Part shown: in pieces, positions 1 to 8,668 of the stretch
Position numbering within the stretch: position 1 is the first letter of the stretch
Layout of the letters: each line of letters starts with the position of its first letter
Assembly (NCBI RefSeq): GCF_050749805.1
Contig: NZ_CP192738.1
Location: forward strand, 2,852,001 to 2,916,000
Reading direction: 5' to 3'
DNA length: 64,000 bases
Origin: Hahella sp018986435
GTDB taxonomy: Bacteria; Pseudomonadota; Gammaproteobacteria; Pseudomonadales; Oleiphilaceae
Made by a program: the position numbers and the translations under genes
The notes under the pieces: model-generated
Databases searched by the model: none
Told to the model about the DNA's origin: nothing
The model's input: the letters and a program-made list of their open reading frames with translations, nothing else

Positions 1-857
1 TCACCGGCAGCTCGGCGATGTTTTCCGAAGGCGTTCACTCCGTGGTGGACACCGGTAATCAAGTGTTGTTGCTGCACGGAATGAAGCGCTCCCAACGCCC
101 CGCATCGGAAGATTTTCCCTTCGGACACGGTAAGGAAATTTACTTCTGGTCTTTTATTGTGGCGATCCTGATTTTCGCCCTGGGCGCGGGCATCTCCATC
201 TACGAAGGCATTGAGCACATCCTGCATCCGCAGGTGGTGGAAAACCCGGTGGTCAACTATATCGTGCTGTCTTTGGCGATTCTTTTTGAAGGCTTTGCTT
301 TCGTCATGGCGATCAAGGAATTCCGCAACGCCAAAGGGCAGATGGGGTACGTGGAAGCGGTGCAACGAGGCAAAGACCCCTCCATGTTTGTCGTGCTGTT
401 TGAAGACGCCGCCGCCATGCTCGGCCTTGTGGTGGCCTTGGGCGGCATTGTGCTGGGGCAGGTGACCGGCAATCCGGTTTACGATGGCGTCGCCTCGGTC
501 ATTATCGGCTGTATTCTCGGCCTGACGGCGCTGTGGCTGGCGGTGGAGACCAAAGGGCTGTTGATCGGTGAAAGCGCCAACAAGAAGGTGGTGAAAGGCA
601 TTCGTGAAATGACCCAGGCTATTCCGGGCGTGGAGCATGTCAACGAAGTGCTGACCATGCACATGGGGCCTGACTTCGTACTGGTGAATATCTCGGTGGA
701 TTTCAAAGACAGCATTTCCGCCGGCGAGATTGAAACCCGCATCGCCGGCCTCGACGAACAGATCAAATCCTCCTTCCCTGAGTGCAAGCGCATTTTCGTG
801 GAGGCGGAAAGCCGTCGTAAAAAGGCGGCCGTAGCGGCGCCGACGGTCGACGTATAA
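1..857 (+). CDS. Cation diffusion facilitator family transporter (5' partial)
   Basis: The reading frame is open from base 3, so the gene begins before the window; the first ATG at 18 is internal. The visible 284 residues begin with the TGSSAMFSEGVHSVVDTGNQ stretch of TM2, with the His/Asp pair (HSVVD) that binds metal in CDF transporters. Several hydrophobic helices follow, including a second metal-site region (FEDAAAMLGLV). The C-terminal cytoplasmic domain (from about residue 190) has the ferredoxin-like CDF fold expected for metal-dependent dimerisation. The family exports divalent metals such as Zn, Fe, Mn or Co from the cytoplasm by proton antiport; the metal cannot be told from the sequence. 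A terminator hairpin follows directly. Confidence 0.88.
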   Translation, partial: TGSSAMFSEGVHSVVDTGNQVLLLHGMKRSQRPASEDFPFGHGKEIYFWSFIVAILIFALGAGISIYEGIEHILHPQVVENPVVNYIVLSLAILFEGFAFVMAIKEFRNAKGQMGYVEAVQRGKDPSMFVVLFEDAAAMLGLVVALGGIVLGQVTGNPVYDGVASVIIGCILGLTALWLAVETKGLLIGESANKKVVKGIREMTQAIPGVEHVNEVLTMHMGPDFVLVNISVDFKDSISAGEIETRIAGLDEQIKSSFPECKRIFVEAESRRKKAAVAAPTVDV

Positions 858-872
858 CCCCATTCGATATTA

Positions 873-905
873 ACAGCGGACCCGCATGGCTCCGCTGTCT
901 TTACT
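873..905 (+). terminator. Hairpin terminator after the CDF gene
   Basis: A perfect 8-bp stem (ACAGCGGA 873-880 with TCCGCTGT 891-898) and 10-nt loop is followed by a broken T-rich tract (CTTTACTT). It lies 16 bases after the CDF stop and before the convergent gene that ends at 920, so it may serve both. Confidence 0.6.
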
Positions 906-919
906 TCAAACCTGTGTCT

Positions 920-2050
920 TTACGACTCTGATATCACGCCCTGCCGGATCAGTTTTTCTCTGGCCTCTTCCTGTATCAGCAGGCAGGCGTCGGGATCGTG
1001 CAGATTCAGGGACAGAGGCGCACGGGTCAGCTTGTTGCCGTAGCTCGACTTGCCTTCGAATAAGACGCCTTTCTCCGTGATCAGCAAATCTTCGCCGTCA
1101 AACAGAGGGTCTTGGCCGATCGCCAACGCGCTGGGGTTTTCGAAGGCGAACCAGGGTGTGGCGTAAAGTTCTGGAAAGTATTCGCGTCCCGTCGCGGGAT
1201 CGGTGTATGAAGCGACATAATGCAAGCGCCCGCTGAGAAAGCTGGTCAAGGCGACGCCGCCGCAATAAGGCATGATGTCATCCACAATGGCGCCGGGCTC
1301 CCGCCAGAGAGTGACGCCCAGGTTGGTTTGATAGTTGCCGTCGCGGTCAGTGACCAGAGCGGGTATGGAACCGTCGGCGTCAAACTGGAAACGCTTCACG
1401 CTGTCGCCATCGCTGATGAATAGTTGATCGCCGACCACTCTGACGCCATTGGGGGAGCCGAGTCCGTGCTCTCCCGCGATCCAGTCCCGCTGGAAACCGG
1501 TGATTTGCGGCGTCCCGGCGGAACCGGCTTCAGGAAACGCCAGTGTAATGCGTGTCAGGCCGGAAGTGGCGAAGAAATTTTCATCCGCCACCAGCAATGC
1601 GCCATCCGGGGCGAAGGCGACGCCATTGGGGATCGCCAGCGCATCGAATGGGTCCCGTGTATCACCCCTGCGTGTCACGAATTCGAAGCGATAGTCCGGT
1701 CGACTCAGATTGGCGGCCAGCAGGTGATTGTTGCGAATGACCAGCCAGCGCGCCTCCACACAGGACGTCAGCACCCAATCGCCATGTTGCGCCATACCGG
1801 TGTAATTGCAGCTGTCCAGTTGTGGGGGCGACAGCTCCGTGGGGACGTAAACGACCTCGCCACTGGCGTCCGTGTGGGCGTCGATGCGGTATATGCCTTT
1901 GCCCCCGGTCACCAGTAATTGGCCGTCCGCCGTAAACAGAATATTTTCCGCGTCGGGAATGGCGACCAGGGTTTGTTTTTCCAGGCATCCGCCCAATAAC
2001 GGCGGCAGGATAGCGGCGGCGATCGCAGCGCGCCAGTTGTAATGATTCAT
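920..2050 (-). CDS. SMP-30/gluconolactonase-like beta-propeller lipoprotein
   Basis: The start was placed at the ATG at 2050 because AGGAAGGAAA precedes it at good spacing and the protein then opens with a lipoprotein signal (lipobox LLGGC, about residue 22); the longer in-frame start at 2125 would bury this signal. The mature protein of about 355 residues has repeated propeller-like segments such as NGVAFAPDGALLVADENF and SPNGVRVVGDQLFISDGD, typical of SMP-30/strictosidine-synthase/NHL folds. It is probably anchored to the outer membrane or periplasmic face; substrate unknown. It runs convergent to the CDF gene and lies behind narL on the same strand, with nothing that ties it to nitrate metabolism. 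Confidence 0.7.
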   Translation of the reverse strand: MNHYNWRAAIAAAILPPLLGGCLEKQTLVAIPDAENILFTADGQLLVTGGKGIYRIDAHTDASGEVVYVPTELSPPQLDSCNYTGMAQHGDWVLTSCVEARWLVIRNNHLLAANLSRPDYRFEFVTRRGDTRDPFDALAIPNGVAFAPDGALLVADENFFATSGLTRITLAFPEAGSAGTPQITGFQRDWIAGEHGLGSPNGVRVVGDQLFISDGDSVKRFQFDADGSIPALVTDRDGNYQTNLGVTLWREPGAIVDDIMPYCGGVALTSFLSGRLHYVASYTDPATGREYFPELYATPWFAFENPSALAIGQDPLFDGEDLLITEKGVLFEGKSSYGNKLTRAPLSLNLHDPDACLLIQEEAREKLIRQGVISES

Positions 2051-2146
2051 GGATTTCCTTCCTGATGATTTATTGTTGTTGGAAGGAAAATTGTCTTCGA
2101 TTAACCAAGGGCGAACATCACTCAAACGAGTGGCGCGCCTGCTATG

Positions 2147-2785
2147 TCACGCCTTGCGATTCACCAGCCATACCGCCGCTTCGACCCGGGAGCGCATGCC
2201 CATCTTCTTGAGAATGTGCTTAACGTGGACTTTCACGGTGCCGTCGGAAATATTCAGATCGCGGGCGATGACTTTGTTGCTGTGTCCTTGCGCGATGCGG
2301 GTGAGAATCTCATATTCACGGCTGGTCAGGGTCGCGGAAGGATCGGCGGCTTCCACAGGTTTGCGCAGGGCGGAGGCGAGAATTTCCGTCAAGCGTTCGC
2401 TGATCGCCATTTTGCCCAGCGTTACTTGTTTGATCTTTTCCAGGATGTCTTCCGGCTCCATGTCCTTTAGCAGATAACCGTCAGCGCCGGCTCGGAAACA
2501 GTTCACCACATCGGCTTCGTTGTCGGACACTGTCAGCATGATGATGCGCGAGTCCACGCCGGCGGCGCGAATGGCGCGTAAGGTATCGAGTCCGTCCATG
2601 CCTTGCATGTTGAGGTCCAGCAGAATCAGGTCCGGCTCCAGTTCCTTCGCCTTGGCCAGCCCTTCCTCGCCGTTTTTGGCTTCGGCGACGATGTCCAGCT
2701 CATCCTCCATTTCGATCAACTGGCGGATGCCTTTGCGAAACAGGGGGTGGTCGTCCACCATCATGATCGTTGCTTTTGCGCTCAT
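2147..2785 (-). CDS. narL: Nitrate/nitrite response regulator NarL
   Basis: This 212-residue NarL/FixJ-type regulator has a receiver domain at residues 1-125, with acidic residues DD11-12, phospho-acceptor Asp57 (LILLDLNMQG) and Lys105 in LLKDMEP. A LuxR-type helix-turn-helix follows at about 148-205 (LTSREYEILTRIAQGHSNKVIARDL). It should receive phosphate from the NarX-type kinase and bind TACYNMT heptamers. Here narL is not beside narX: the kinase gene lies 8 kb away at 10800-12662 on the same strand. The adjacent divergent gene encodes a NarK-type transporter, as in E. coli, where the narXL operon diverges from narK. Family and context agree; NarP would be the alternative name. Confidence 0.88.
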   Translation of the reverse strand: MSAKATIMMVDDHPLFRKGIRQLIEMEDELDIVAEAKNGEEGLAKAKELEPDLILLDLNMQGMDGLDTLRAIRAAGVDSRIIMLTVSDNEADVVNCFRAGADGYLLKDMEPEDILEKIKQVTLGKMAISERLTEILASALRKPVEAADPSATLTSREYEILTRIAQGHSNKVIARDLNISDGTVKVHVKHILKKMGMRSRVEAAVWLVNRKA

Positions 2786-2889
2786 CTCAGCTTCACCTTG
2801 TCATTCTTTTCATTTATACGGCCAGCGTTATCTGATGTTTTCAGCATAACACGAACTCAGAGAAGCCCCTGCGACGGCGCGATAGGGAC

Positions 2890-2903
2890 TTGATCCATAT
2901 CAG
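2890..2903 (+). promoter_or_regulatory. FNR/ANR-like box upstream of narK
   Basis: TTGATCCATATCAG matches the FNR consensus TTGAT-N4-ATCAA at nine of ten defined positions. It lies 287 bases before the narK start and 104 bases before narL, so it could drive either gene under low oxygen. Confidence 0.65.
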
Positions 2904-2967
2904 GTTTACCAACGATGACCCTGAGCTGCGCATACCGAAGACCTACCGCTTTGGCGCCGGATTCGTC

Positions 2968-2983
2968 TACCTCATTGGGGGTA
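2968..2983. promoter_or_regulatory. NarL 7-2-7 site upstream of narK
   Basis: TACCTCA-TT-GGGGGTA is an inverted pair of NarL heptamers separated by two bases, the arrangement preferred by NarL and NarP dimers. Three other such sites in this window precede nitrate-related genes. Confidence 0.6.
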
Positions 2984-3190
2984 TCGAAAGTCTTGCACAG
3001 ATTCTCGGAAATCGCTCTAACGCTATGAAAATACGGCAAATGGTAGCGCTACTTAAAGTCGCTTGTGAGCAGATCATCCACACGGCCCCGGTCTTAAACG
3101 CTACCCCCTCCGGAGCATTGTCGGCCCATCTGTTTATAAAGATAGTTGAGCCGAAGATTATTATTCAGGCCCAACGCAGAGGTAAGGCAT

Positions 3191-4807
3191 ATGGCGGACA
3201 TCACTGCTGGCTGGAATCCAGAGGACAGCGGGTTCTGGCAAAAAACCGGTAAGAAAGTAGCGAATCGGAATTTGTGGATATCCATTCCGAGTTTGCTGTG
3301 CGGCTTCGCCGTATGGTTGTACTGGGGCGTCATCACAGTACAGATGTTAAATCTGGGCTTTCCGTTTCAGGCGTCGGAATTGTTCACATTGATGGCGATT
3401 TCCGGTCTGACCGGCGCCACACTGCGCATTCCCAGCAGCTTTTTCATTCGCCTGTGCGGCGGTCGCAACACGATATTTTTTACAACTGCGCTGCTGATGA
3501 TTCCAGCAATCGGTGCCGGCATCGCCCTGCAAAGTAAAGACACGCCCCTGTGGGTGTTTCAGGTGCTGGCGTTACTGTCCGGTCTGGGCGGCGGCAATTT
3601 CGCTTCTTCGATGTCCAACATCAGCTTTTTCTTTCCCAAGAAACAGCAAGGGTTGGCGCTGGGCCTCAACGCAGGTCTGGGTAACTTCGGCGTCACCACT
3701 ATGCAGATTCTGGTGCCGTTATTCATGACGTTCGGCGCCTTCGGTGCGGCCGGCGGCGACCCCATGACCCTGGTCAATCCATCCGGCACGCTGATCGGCA
3801 AGATTCCTGCGGGTTCTGAAACCTGGATTCAAAACGCAGGCTTTGTGTGGTTGCTGTTCCTGGTTCCACTGGCGTTTGCTGGCTGGTTCGGCATGAACAA
3901 TATTCGCACCGATGAAGTGTCGCCGGACATTGGCGGGCCTGTCGGCTCCTTCTCCAAAATCACCTTCATGCTGTTGATCGGTTTTCTGACTTCCATCGCC
4001 GGACTCTGGCTGATGCTGCCTGAGTCCGCCAACGGCGCAGGGTGGGGCATCCCTAAAGAACTGGTGTTGGTGGCCGTCATCGCCGCTACGGTGTTCCTGC
4101 TCAAGCTGTTGCCGGGACAGATTCGCAGTAGTCTGAATCGTCAGTATCGTATCTTCGGCAATCGTCACACCTGGGTGATGAGCGTTATTTACACCATGAC
4201 CTTCGGCAGCTTCATCGGCTACGCGGCGGCCTTTCCGCTGGCGATCAAGGTGATCTTCGGATACAGCCATGTGATGGTGGACGGGGTGATGACTCATAAT
4301 ACCGTTAACCCCAACGGTCCCAGCGCACTTATGTACGCCTGGATGGGGCCTTTTATTGGCGCGCTGATTCGCCCGGTGGGCGGCTGGATTTCCGATAAAT
4401 TCGGCGGCGCGCTGGTCACGCAGATTTGCTCACTGGTGATGGTGGTGTGCGCCCTGGCGGTCGCCTATTACATGAGCGCGGCCTATAACTCAGCGACCCC
4501 TGAAGAGTTTTTTGCGCCTTTCTTCATCTTGTTCCTGGCGCTGTTCGCGGCGTCCGGCATTGGTAACGGCTCCACTTTCCGCACCATCGCCATGGTGTTC
4601 CCGAAAGAACAGGCGGGCCCCGTACTGGGCTGGACCTCTGCAGTGGCTGCCTACGGCGCGTTCTACATTCCCCAGGTGTTCGGCGAGCAGATCAAGGCCG
4701 CCACGCCGGAATACGCGCTGATTGGTTTTGCGGTGTTCTACGCGGTATGCGTTCTGGTGAACTGGTTCTTCTATCTGCGTAAAGGCGCTGAGTTTTATAA
4801 CCCTTGA
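3191..4807 (+). CDS. narK: NarK2-like nitrate/nitrite transporter (MFS)
   Basis: The start is the ATG at 3191, preceded by GAGGTAA; an in-frame TTG at 3146 has no comparable support. The 538-residue protein has about 12 hydrophobic helices and both nitrate-porter signatures: a first one with GLGGGNFASSMSNISFFFP then GLALGLNAGLGN, and a second with GIGNGSTFRTIAMVFP. The length exceeds the compact NarK form because of an inserted loop after the first signature and a long mid-protein region. In respiratory systems NarK2-type proteins exchange nitrate for nitrite across the inner membrane to feed cytoplasmic NarG. It is divergent from narL and has FNR and NarL boxes upstream. A second NarK/NasA-family transporter lies at 30330. 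Confidence 0.88.
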   Translation: MADITAGWNPEDSGFWQKTGKKVANRNLWISIPSLLCGFAVWLYWGVITVQMLNLGFPFQASELFTLMAISGLTGATLRIPSSFFIRLCGGRNTIFFTTALLMIPAIGAGIALQSKDTPLWVFQVLALLSGLGGGNFASSMSNISFFFPKKQQGLALGLNAGLGNFGVTTMQILVPLFMTFGAFGAAGGDPMTLVNPSGTLIGKIPAGSETWIQNAGFVWLLFLVPLAFAGWFGMNNIRTDEVSPDIGGPVGSFSKITFMLLIGFLTSIAGLWLMLPESANGAGWGIPKELVLVAVIAATVFLLKLLPGQIRSSLNRQYRIFGNRHTWVMSVIYTMTFGSFIGYAAAFPLAIKVIFGYSHVMVDGVMTHNTVNPNGPSALMYAWMGPFIGALIRPVGGWISDKFGGALVTQICSLVMVVCALAVAYYMSAAYNSATPEEFFAPFFILFLALFAASGIGNGSTFRTIAMVFPKEQAGPVLGWTSAVAAYGAFYIPQVFGEQIKAATPEYALIGFAVFYAVCVLVNWFFYLRKGAEFYNP

Positions 4808-4877
4808 TTCCTGAGTCACTCCTGCGGAGTGGAGTTCCGTCCCGTCGTTCACGCAGCTGGGATGGAACTTGATCTTG

Positions 4878-4901
4878 GCGCGCCTTAGGGCGCGCTTTTT
4901 T
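4878..4901 (+). terminator. Rho-independent terminator of narK
   Basis: A GC-only 7-bp stem (GCGCGCC 4878-4884 with GGCGCGC 4889-4895) and TTAG loop is followed by six T residues. It lies 70 bases after the narK stop. Confidence 0.85.
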
Positions 4902-4933
4902 ATTGCCCTGAGGCAGGTTGCGGCAGATAAGCG

Positions 4934-5521
4934 TCAGCTTTTGAGCAGCTGGTCCAGATCCTTGGCGATCATATCAGCGCTGAGATCATCCCTCAGTAAC
5001 AGGCGGGCCTTGCCGTCCGCGTCGAACACGAATGCAGCGGAGCTGTGGGAGACCTCATAATTGCCGGTATCATCTGGCTTACCATAGCCGAACGCCACCC
5101 GGTAGCGCTTGGTGAGAGTCTGTAGCGCGTCCATATCGCCGGTAAGACCAATAAACTCCGAGCCGAAGGCGTCGGTATAGGCTTTGAGTTGTTCCGGCGC
5201 GTCTCTTTTGGGGTCGACGCTGACAAACAGAATATTGATGCGCTGTTGTTCGGCGGCGTCCAGTTTACTCAGTGCGGACTTCAGTCTGGCGAGGGTGGTG
5301 GGGCAGATATCCGGACAGTAGGTGTAACCGAAAAACAGGATGTTGTACTTGCCAGTGAAATCTTGCTCCGACACCGGGGCGGCGTTTTCACTTTGCAGTG
5401 AAAACTTCAGTTCCGGCAGCATGCCGCTGATATCGGTCCCTGACCACTCCACAGGTTCCTGACTACAGGCGCTGGTCAGCGCCAATACGATTGCGATAAA
5501 AACGAGGCGTATCGCCGTCAC
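4934..5521 (-). CDS. SCO1/SenC/PrrC family copper chaperone lipoprotein
   Basis: This 195-residue protein starts with a lipoprotein signal (lipobox LTSAC, Cys19). It has the thioredoxin-like SCO fold with the copper-binding motif CPDIC (Cys69, Cys73) and the distal ligand His159 (EVSHSS). SCO proteins deliver copper to the CuA centre of cytochrome oxidase subunit II or act as periplasmic thiol reductants. The gene sits 30 bases downstream of the CtaG-like gene on the same strand, which supports a joint role in cytochrome oxidase assembly. No oxidase structural genes are in the window. Confidence 0.9.
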   Translation of the reverse strand: MTAIRLVFIAIVLALTSACSQEPVEWSGTDISGMLPELKFSLQSENAAPVSEQDFTGKYNILFFGYTYCPDICPTTLARLKSALSKLDAAEQQRINILFVSVDPKRDAPEQLKAYTDAFGSEFIGLTGDMDALQTLTKRYRVAFGYGKPDDTGNYEVSHSSAAFVFDADGKARLLLRDDLSADMIAKDLDQLLKS

Positions 5522-5551
5522 GAAGGGATCTCCTTAATAGTCTCTGAAAAC

Positions 5552-6412
5552 TCAAGCTGCGCCGGTGAGAGCGCCTGGGCTGCGTGCGCCCACTATGTCC
5601 TGGCGTCGGATATAGGACAACATCACCAAAATGGCGATAGCGCTCATCATCGCAGGCGGAATCCAGGTGATCACGCCACCCACCATTTGGTCCGCCGCCG
5701 GCGCGATGGGAAAGGCGCGTCCGCAGATGGCGTAGATATCGTACAGGGTGGATTCCGACAGCGTAATATACGCGCCCAGCAGAATCTGGGGCACCATAAT
5801 GGCCAATAAAATGATGATGCGCCAGCCGAAGGAAGGGCCTTGCTGGGGCGAAGGGTTGAGAATCAGCCACCAGAACAACAGTCCATCCAGAAACATGCTC
5901 CAGTTCATCAAATGATAGAGCTTCAAGTCCAGCATGGCGTAAAAGTGTATGGACGGCGTCAGCCAGAAAAAGATGATGCCGACGAACAAGAAAGCGGCCA
6001 GGGGAGGAAACTGCAGTATCCGGTAGCCACCCACAATCAGCCACGCGCCGGGAAGGGCGCTCCAGTTGACGTCGCGCCAGCGTTGCGGCAAGCCCGCCGC
6101 CAGTACTGACCAGGGCGCCGCCAGGGCGATAAAGAAAGGCCCTAGATGATGCAGCACCAGATGCTGCAGGCGATGCGCGAAAAACAGGTATTGAGCGTAG
6201 TAATCAAATTGCGTGTGCAGAACAGCGTAAGTAACCGCCACGCCGACAAAGAATGACAGAGAGCGGGCGAAACTGACAGGATGACCCGTTGCGCGCAATC
6301 TGCGCATGCCGCGTATGTACAGCGTGACAGTGACCAGGGAAACTAAAACGACCGAAGGGTAAAATTCCCAGGGCGTGAGAACGGTAATCCATGTCGGAGC
6401 ACTATCGGGCAT
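5552..6412 (-). CDS. ctaG: CtaG (caa3-type) cytochrome c oxidase assembly factor
   Basis: A 286-residue integral membrane protein with about seven hydrophobic segments belongs to the CtaG_Cox/caa3_CtaG family. Conserved histidine-rich patches are visible between helices (FFAHRLQHLVLHHLGPF near residues 73-90; SIHFYAML; LYHLMNWS). The family is needed for maturation of caa3-type or related heme-copper oxidases. The following gene encodes a SCO chaperone, forming a two-gene copper-assembly unit. The unit is divergent from the nucleotidyltransferase gene at 6598. Confidence 0.82.
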   Translation of the reverse strand: MPDSAPTWITVLTPWEFYPSVVLVSLVTVTLYIRGMRRLRATGHPVSFARSLSFFVGVAVTYAVLHTQFDYYAQYLFFAHRLQHLVLHHLGPFFIALAAPWSVLAAGLPQRWRDVNWSALPGAWLIVGGYRILQFPPLAAFLFVGIIFFWLTPSIHFYAMLDLKLYHLMNWSMFLDGLLFWWLILNPSPQQGPSFGWRIIILLAIMVPQILLGAYITLSESTLYDIYAICGRAFPIAPAADQMVGGVITWIPPAMMSAIAILVMLSYIRRQDIVGARSPGALTGAA

Positions 6413-6597
6413 GAGCGACCTTTCCGTTACACCGCCGCGTTAACGTGAGGGCGGTGGTGATTTAAGTTATTGTTATTCAATTCTGTTCGGCAGAGTCCTT
6501 GTTTTACCAGTCGCCACGAGAAATGACAATAACCGCTGCGCGGTGAAAAATACGGTATGCGCCGGCGAAATAACGATCTATATGACAGGAGTGAGTT

Positions 6598-7650
6598 TTG
6601 GGCGGTAACGCATTGAAAGATTACGGCGCGCAGCGCTTGTGTACTGCAGACGCTTTACGCATTGGCGAGAAGGCGCTTCATGCTATTCAGGCATTACAGT
6701 GTCATGACGGCGCGCCGGTGCGCGCGGAGATCGTCACGGCGTACAGGAAGAAAGAGACCTACGGCGACATTGATATTGTGGTCAGCGACGGCGTTAAACG
6801 TGATTTAGGCAATGCTTTTATGGCTGAGTTACTGGGTAACGTATTGGGTGATGGCCAACCGCTGCCGTTTATCGCCAATGGCGGCGTGGCCAGTTTTGGC
6901 GCCCCGTTGGAGCAGGGCGGCGTCTTTCAGGTGGACTTGTTGTATACGCCCGCGTCTCAGTTCGATTTTGCATTGAGTTACTTTTCCTGGAACGACGCCG
7001 GCAATCTGATTGGTCGCGTCGCCCATAAAATGGGAATGAAGTTCGGCCACAATGGCTTGTGGTTACCTTTTCGGGATGGTGACTATTTGTTTACCGAAGT
7101 GCTGGTGACGCGGGATTTCGACAAGGCTGTCCGCTTTTTGGGCTTCGATATATCTCGCTGGAAGCAGGGCTTTGACGATTTGATTCAGTTATATCAGTTT
7201 ATTTCAGCTTCCAAATACTTCGACAAGAACATCTATTTGCTGGAAAACCGCAGTCACAACGCCCGCGTCCGCGACGCCAAGCGGCCGACTTATACGGGCT
7301 TCCTCAACTGGCTGCGTGAGGCTTATACAGGCGAAGACTTTAAAGACTGGCCGGCGAGTAAAACCGCTTGGCTGCCGCAGATTTTCGCCGAGTTTCCTGA
7401 AGCGGAAGCTGCCTGGCGGGCTGCTGAAACGGACTTGGCTTGTCAGCGTGAGATCAAGCGGAAGTTCAACGGCGAGTTGGTCAGTGGGTTGTCAGGCCTG
7501 ACAGGGACCGAGCTTGGGGCGTTGATGCAGCAGATCCGCCATAGTTTTGAGGACAAGAAAGCCTTTGATTTGTTTGTATTGAACGCCTCGGAAAGTGAAA
7601 TCGAAGCACTTGTGATTGCGCAAAAGAGCGTATTGGATGGGAAGGAATAA
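6598..7650 (+). CDS. Nucleotidyltransferase-fold protein of unknown role
   Basis: The start is a TTG at 6598, chosen because ACAGGAG lies 10 bases upstream and the protein then begins GGNALKDYGAQR. The 350-residue product has a polymerase-beta-type active-site signature (TYGDIDIVVSDG, residues 53-64) with paired aspartates, and a third acidic residue is likely in the strand FQVDLLY (about residue 119). This suggests NMP transfer to an RNA or small-molecule acceptor. I recall proteins of this layout mainly from phage-related settings, but no phage genes are nearby. Divergent from ctaG and convergent with cysH. Function not assignable from sequence alone. Confidence 0.6.
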   Translation: MGGNALKDYGAQRLCTADALRIGEKALHAIQALQCHDGAPVRAEIVTAYRKKETYGDIDIVVSDGVKRDLGNAFMAELLGNVLGDGQPLPFIANGGVASFGAPLEQGGVFQVDLLYTPASQFDFALSYFSWNDAGNLIGRVAHKMGMKFGHNGLWLPFRDGDYLFTEVLVTRDFDKAVRFLGFDISRWKQGFDDLIQLYQFISASKYFDKNIYLLENRSHNARVRDAKRPTYTGFLNWLREAYTGEDFKDWPASKTAWLPQIFAEFPEAEAAWRAAETDLACQREIKRKFNGELVSGLSGLTGTELGALMQQIRHSFEDKKAFDLFVLNASESEIEALVIAQKSVLDGKE

Positions 7651-7672
7651 AGGGACTGAGATTCAGTGAGAG

Positions 7673-7698
7673 AGGCGACGATGTGACCGTCGTCGCCT
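7673..7698. terminator. Shared hairpin between convergent genes
   Basis: A perfect 9-bp inverted repeat (AGGCGACGA 7673-7681 with TCGTCGCCT 7690-7698) lies between two convergent genes. The T tract is weak on both sides, so it may act as a barrier or stabilising hairpin rather than a classical terminator. Confidence 0.5.
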
Positions 7699-7709
7699 TG
7701 ACTTCGGAT

Positions 7710-8420
7710 TTACAGGTGCAGACCGCACTCCGTCTTTTCTTTGCCCTGCCAGCGTCCTGCGCGTTCTTCCCCTTTACGGGTGCAGTGTTCGCAGCCGATT
7801 GAGGAGTAGCCTTCGCTCACGAGCGGGTGGAAGGGCAGGTTGTGATCGCGAATATACGCGTCGCGCTCTTCTCTGGTGACATCAATCATCGGATTGAATT
7901 TGATAATGCCGCGGCGCTCTTCAAAAATCTGCAGGCCGGCGCGATGCTCGGTCTGCCAGCTCATCAGGCTGGACACCCATACGTCATAGTTTTCTTTCAC
8001 TTCTTCCAGCGGCTGAACCTTGTTGACGGAGCAGCACAGATCGGGGTCGGTTTCCCACAGGCGTTCGCTGACCGAGTAGGCATGATGATGCCTGTCCGGT
8101 TTTACATCCTCCACATTCAACCCGTACAAGCGGGTGAGATAATCCCTGTACTCCAAGGTTTCCTTGAAGTGGAACTGAGTATCGATGAAGTGAATCCTCT
8201 GCGAGGGACGCATGCGAGAAATGATATGCAAAAAGTAAGCGGACGTGGCGGCGAAAGAAGACGTCACCAGCACCTTCTCCGGTGCGAAATCCTGATACAG
8301 GCGACGGATACGCGCTTCAAAATCAAGCGGGGCATAGGAGGCGTTCAAATCGGCGATGGCTTCGTAAGAAAGCCCTGCGCTATTGTCGCCTATGCGGGTT
8401 ATCAGTTGCGCGCTGTTCAT
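7710..8420 (-). CDS. cysH: Assimilatory adenylyl-sulfate (APS) reductase
   Basis: This 236-residue PAPS/APS reductase family member ends with the catalytic ECGLH motif (Cys232). It also has the two cysteine pairs that bind a [4Fe-4S] cluster in APS reductases: Cys129-Cys130 (DLCCSV) and Cys210-x2-Cys213 (SIGCEHCT). PAPS reductases of the E. coli type lack these four cysteines, so the substrate is more likely APS than PAPS, with sulfite and AMP as products. The nucleotide-binding LVTSSFAATSA region is at residues 51-61. It stands alone here, without cysD, cysN or cysI neighbours. Confidence 0.85.
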   Translation of the reverse strand: MNSAQLITRIGDNSAGLSYEAIADLNASYAPLDFEARIRRLYQDFAPEKVLVTSSFAATSAYFLHIISRMRPSQRIHFIDTQFHFKETLEYRDYLTRLYGLNVEDVKPDRHHHAYSVSERLWETDPDLCCSVNKVQPLEEVKENYDVWVSSLMSWQTEHRAGLQIFEERRGIIKFNPMIDVTREERDAYIRDHNLPFHPLVSEGYSSIGCEHCTRKGEERAGRWQGKEKTECGLHL

Positions 8421-8668
8421 GAATCGGTCATCTCCAGACTACGGGTCATCAAGTCACGGGATTCATGATACGGAACGAGCATAAAATTTAAAGTAATAAA
8501 AAATTCTATTGTTATGCGTTTTTGTTAATGCTGGTAGCGAAGTGGCCTGCGAACATGCGCTATCTTTGCTTAGATATAACTTGATTAGTCTAAGGTTAAG
8601 TCGCTTGTCTAATTCGTTGATTGGGCGAGTTGAGAAATAGCTTGGCGCCTCCCAAAAGAGTGCTATAA

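Larger units (their letters stand above)
2786..3190. other. narL / narK divergent control region
   Basis: These 405 bases between divergent narL and narK hold an FNR-like box (2890-2903) and a NarL 7-2-7 palindrome (2968-2983), listed separately. Short open frames cross it on both strands, but none has a ribosome binding site or protein-like composition, so it is read as regulatory and non-coding. The transporter would have a leader of roughly 250 bases if transcribed from the FNR site. Confidence 0.6.

Noticed and set aside
2857..3252. Overlapping short frames on both strands in the narL/narK gap
   Set aside because: They overlap FNR and NarL sites and the narK start, lack ribosome binding sites, and look unlike proteins.
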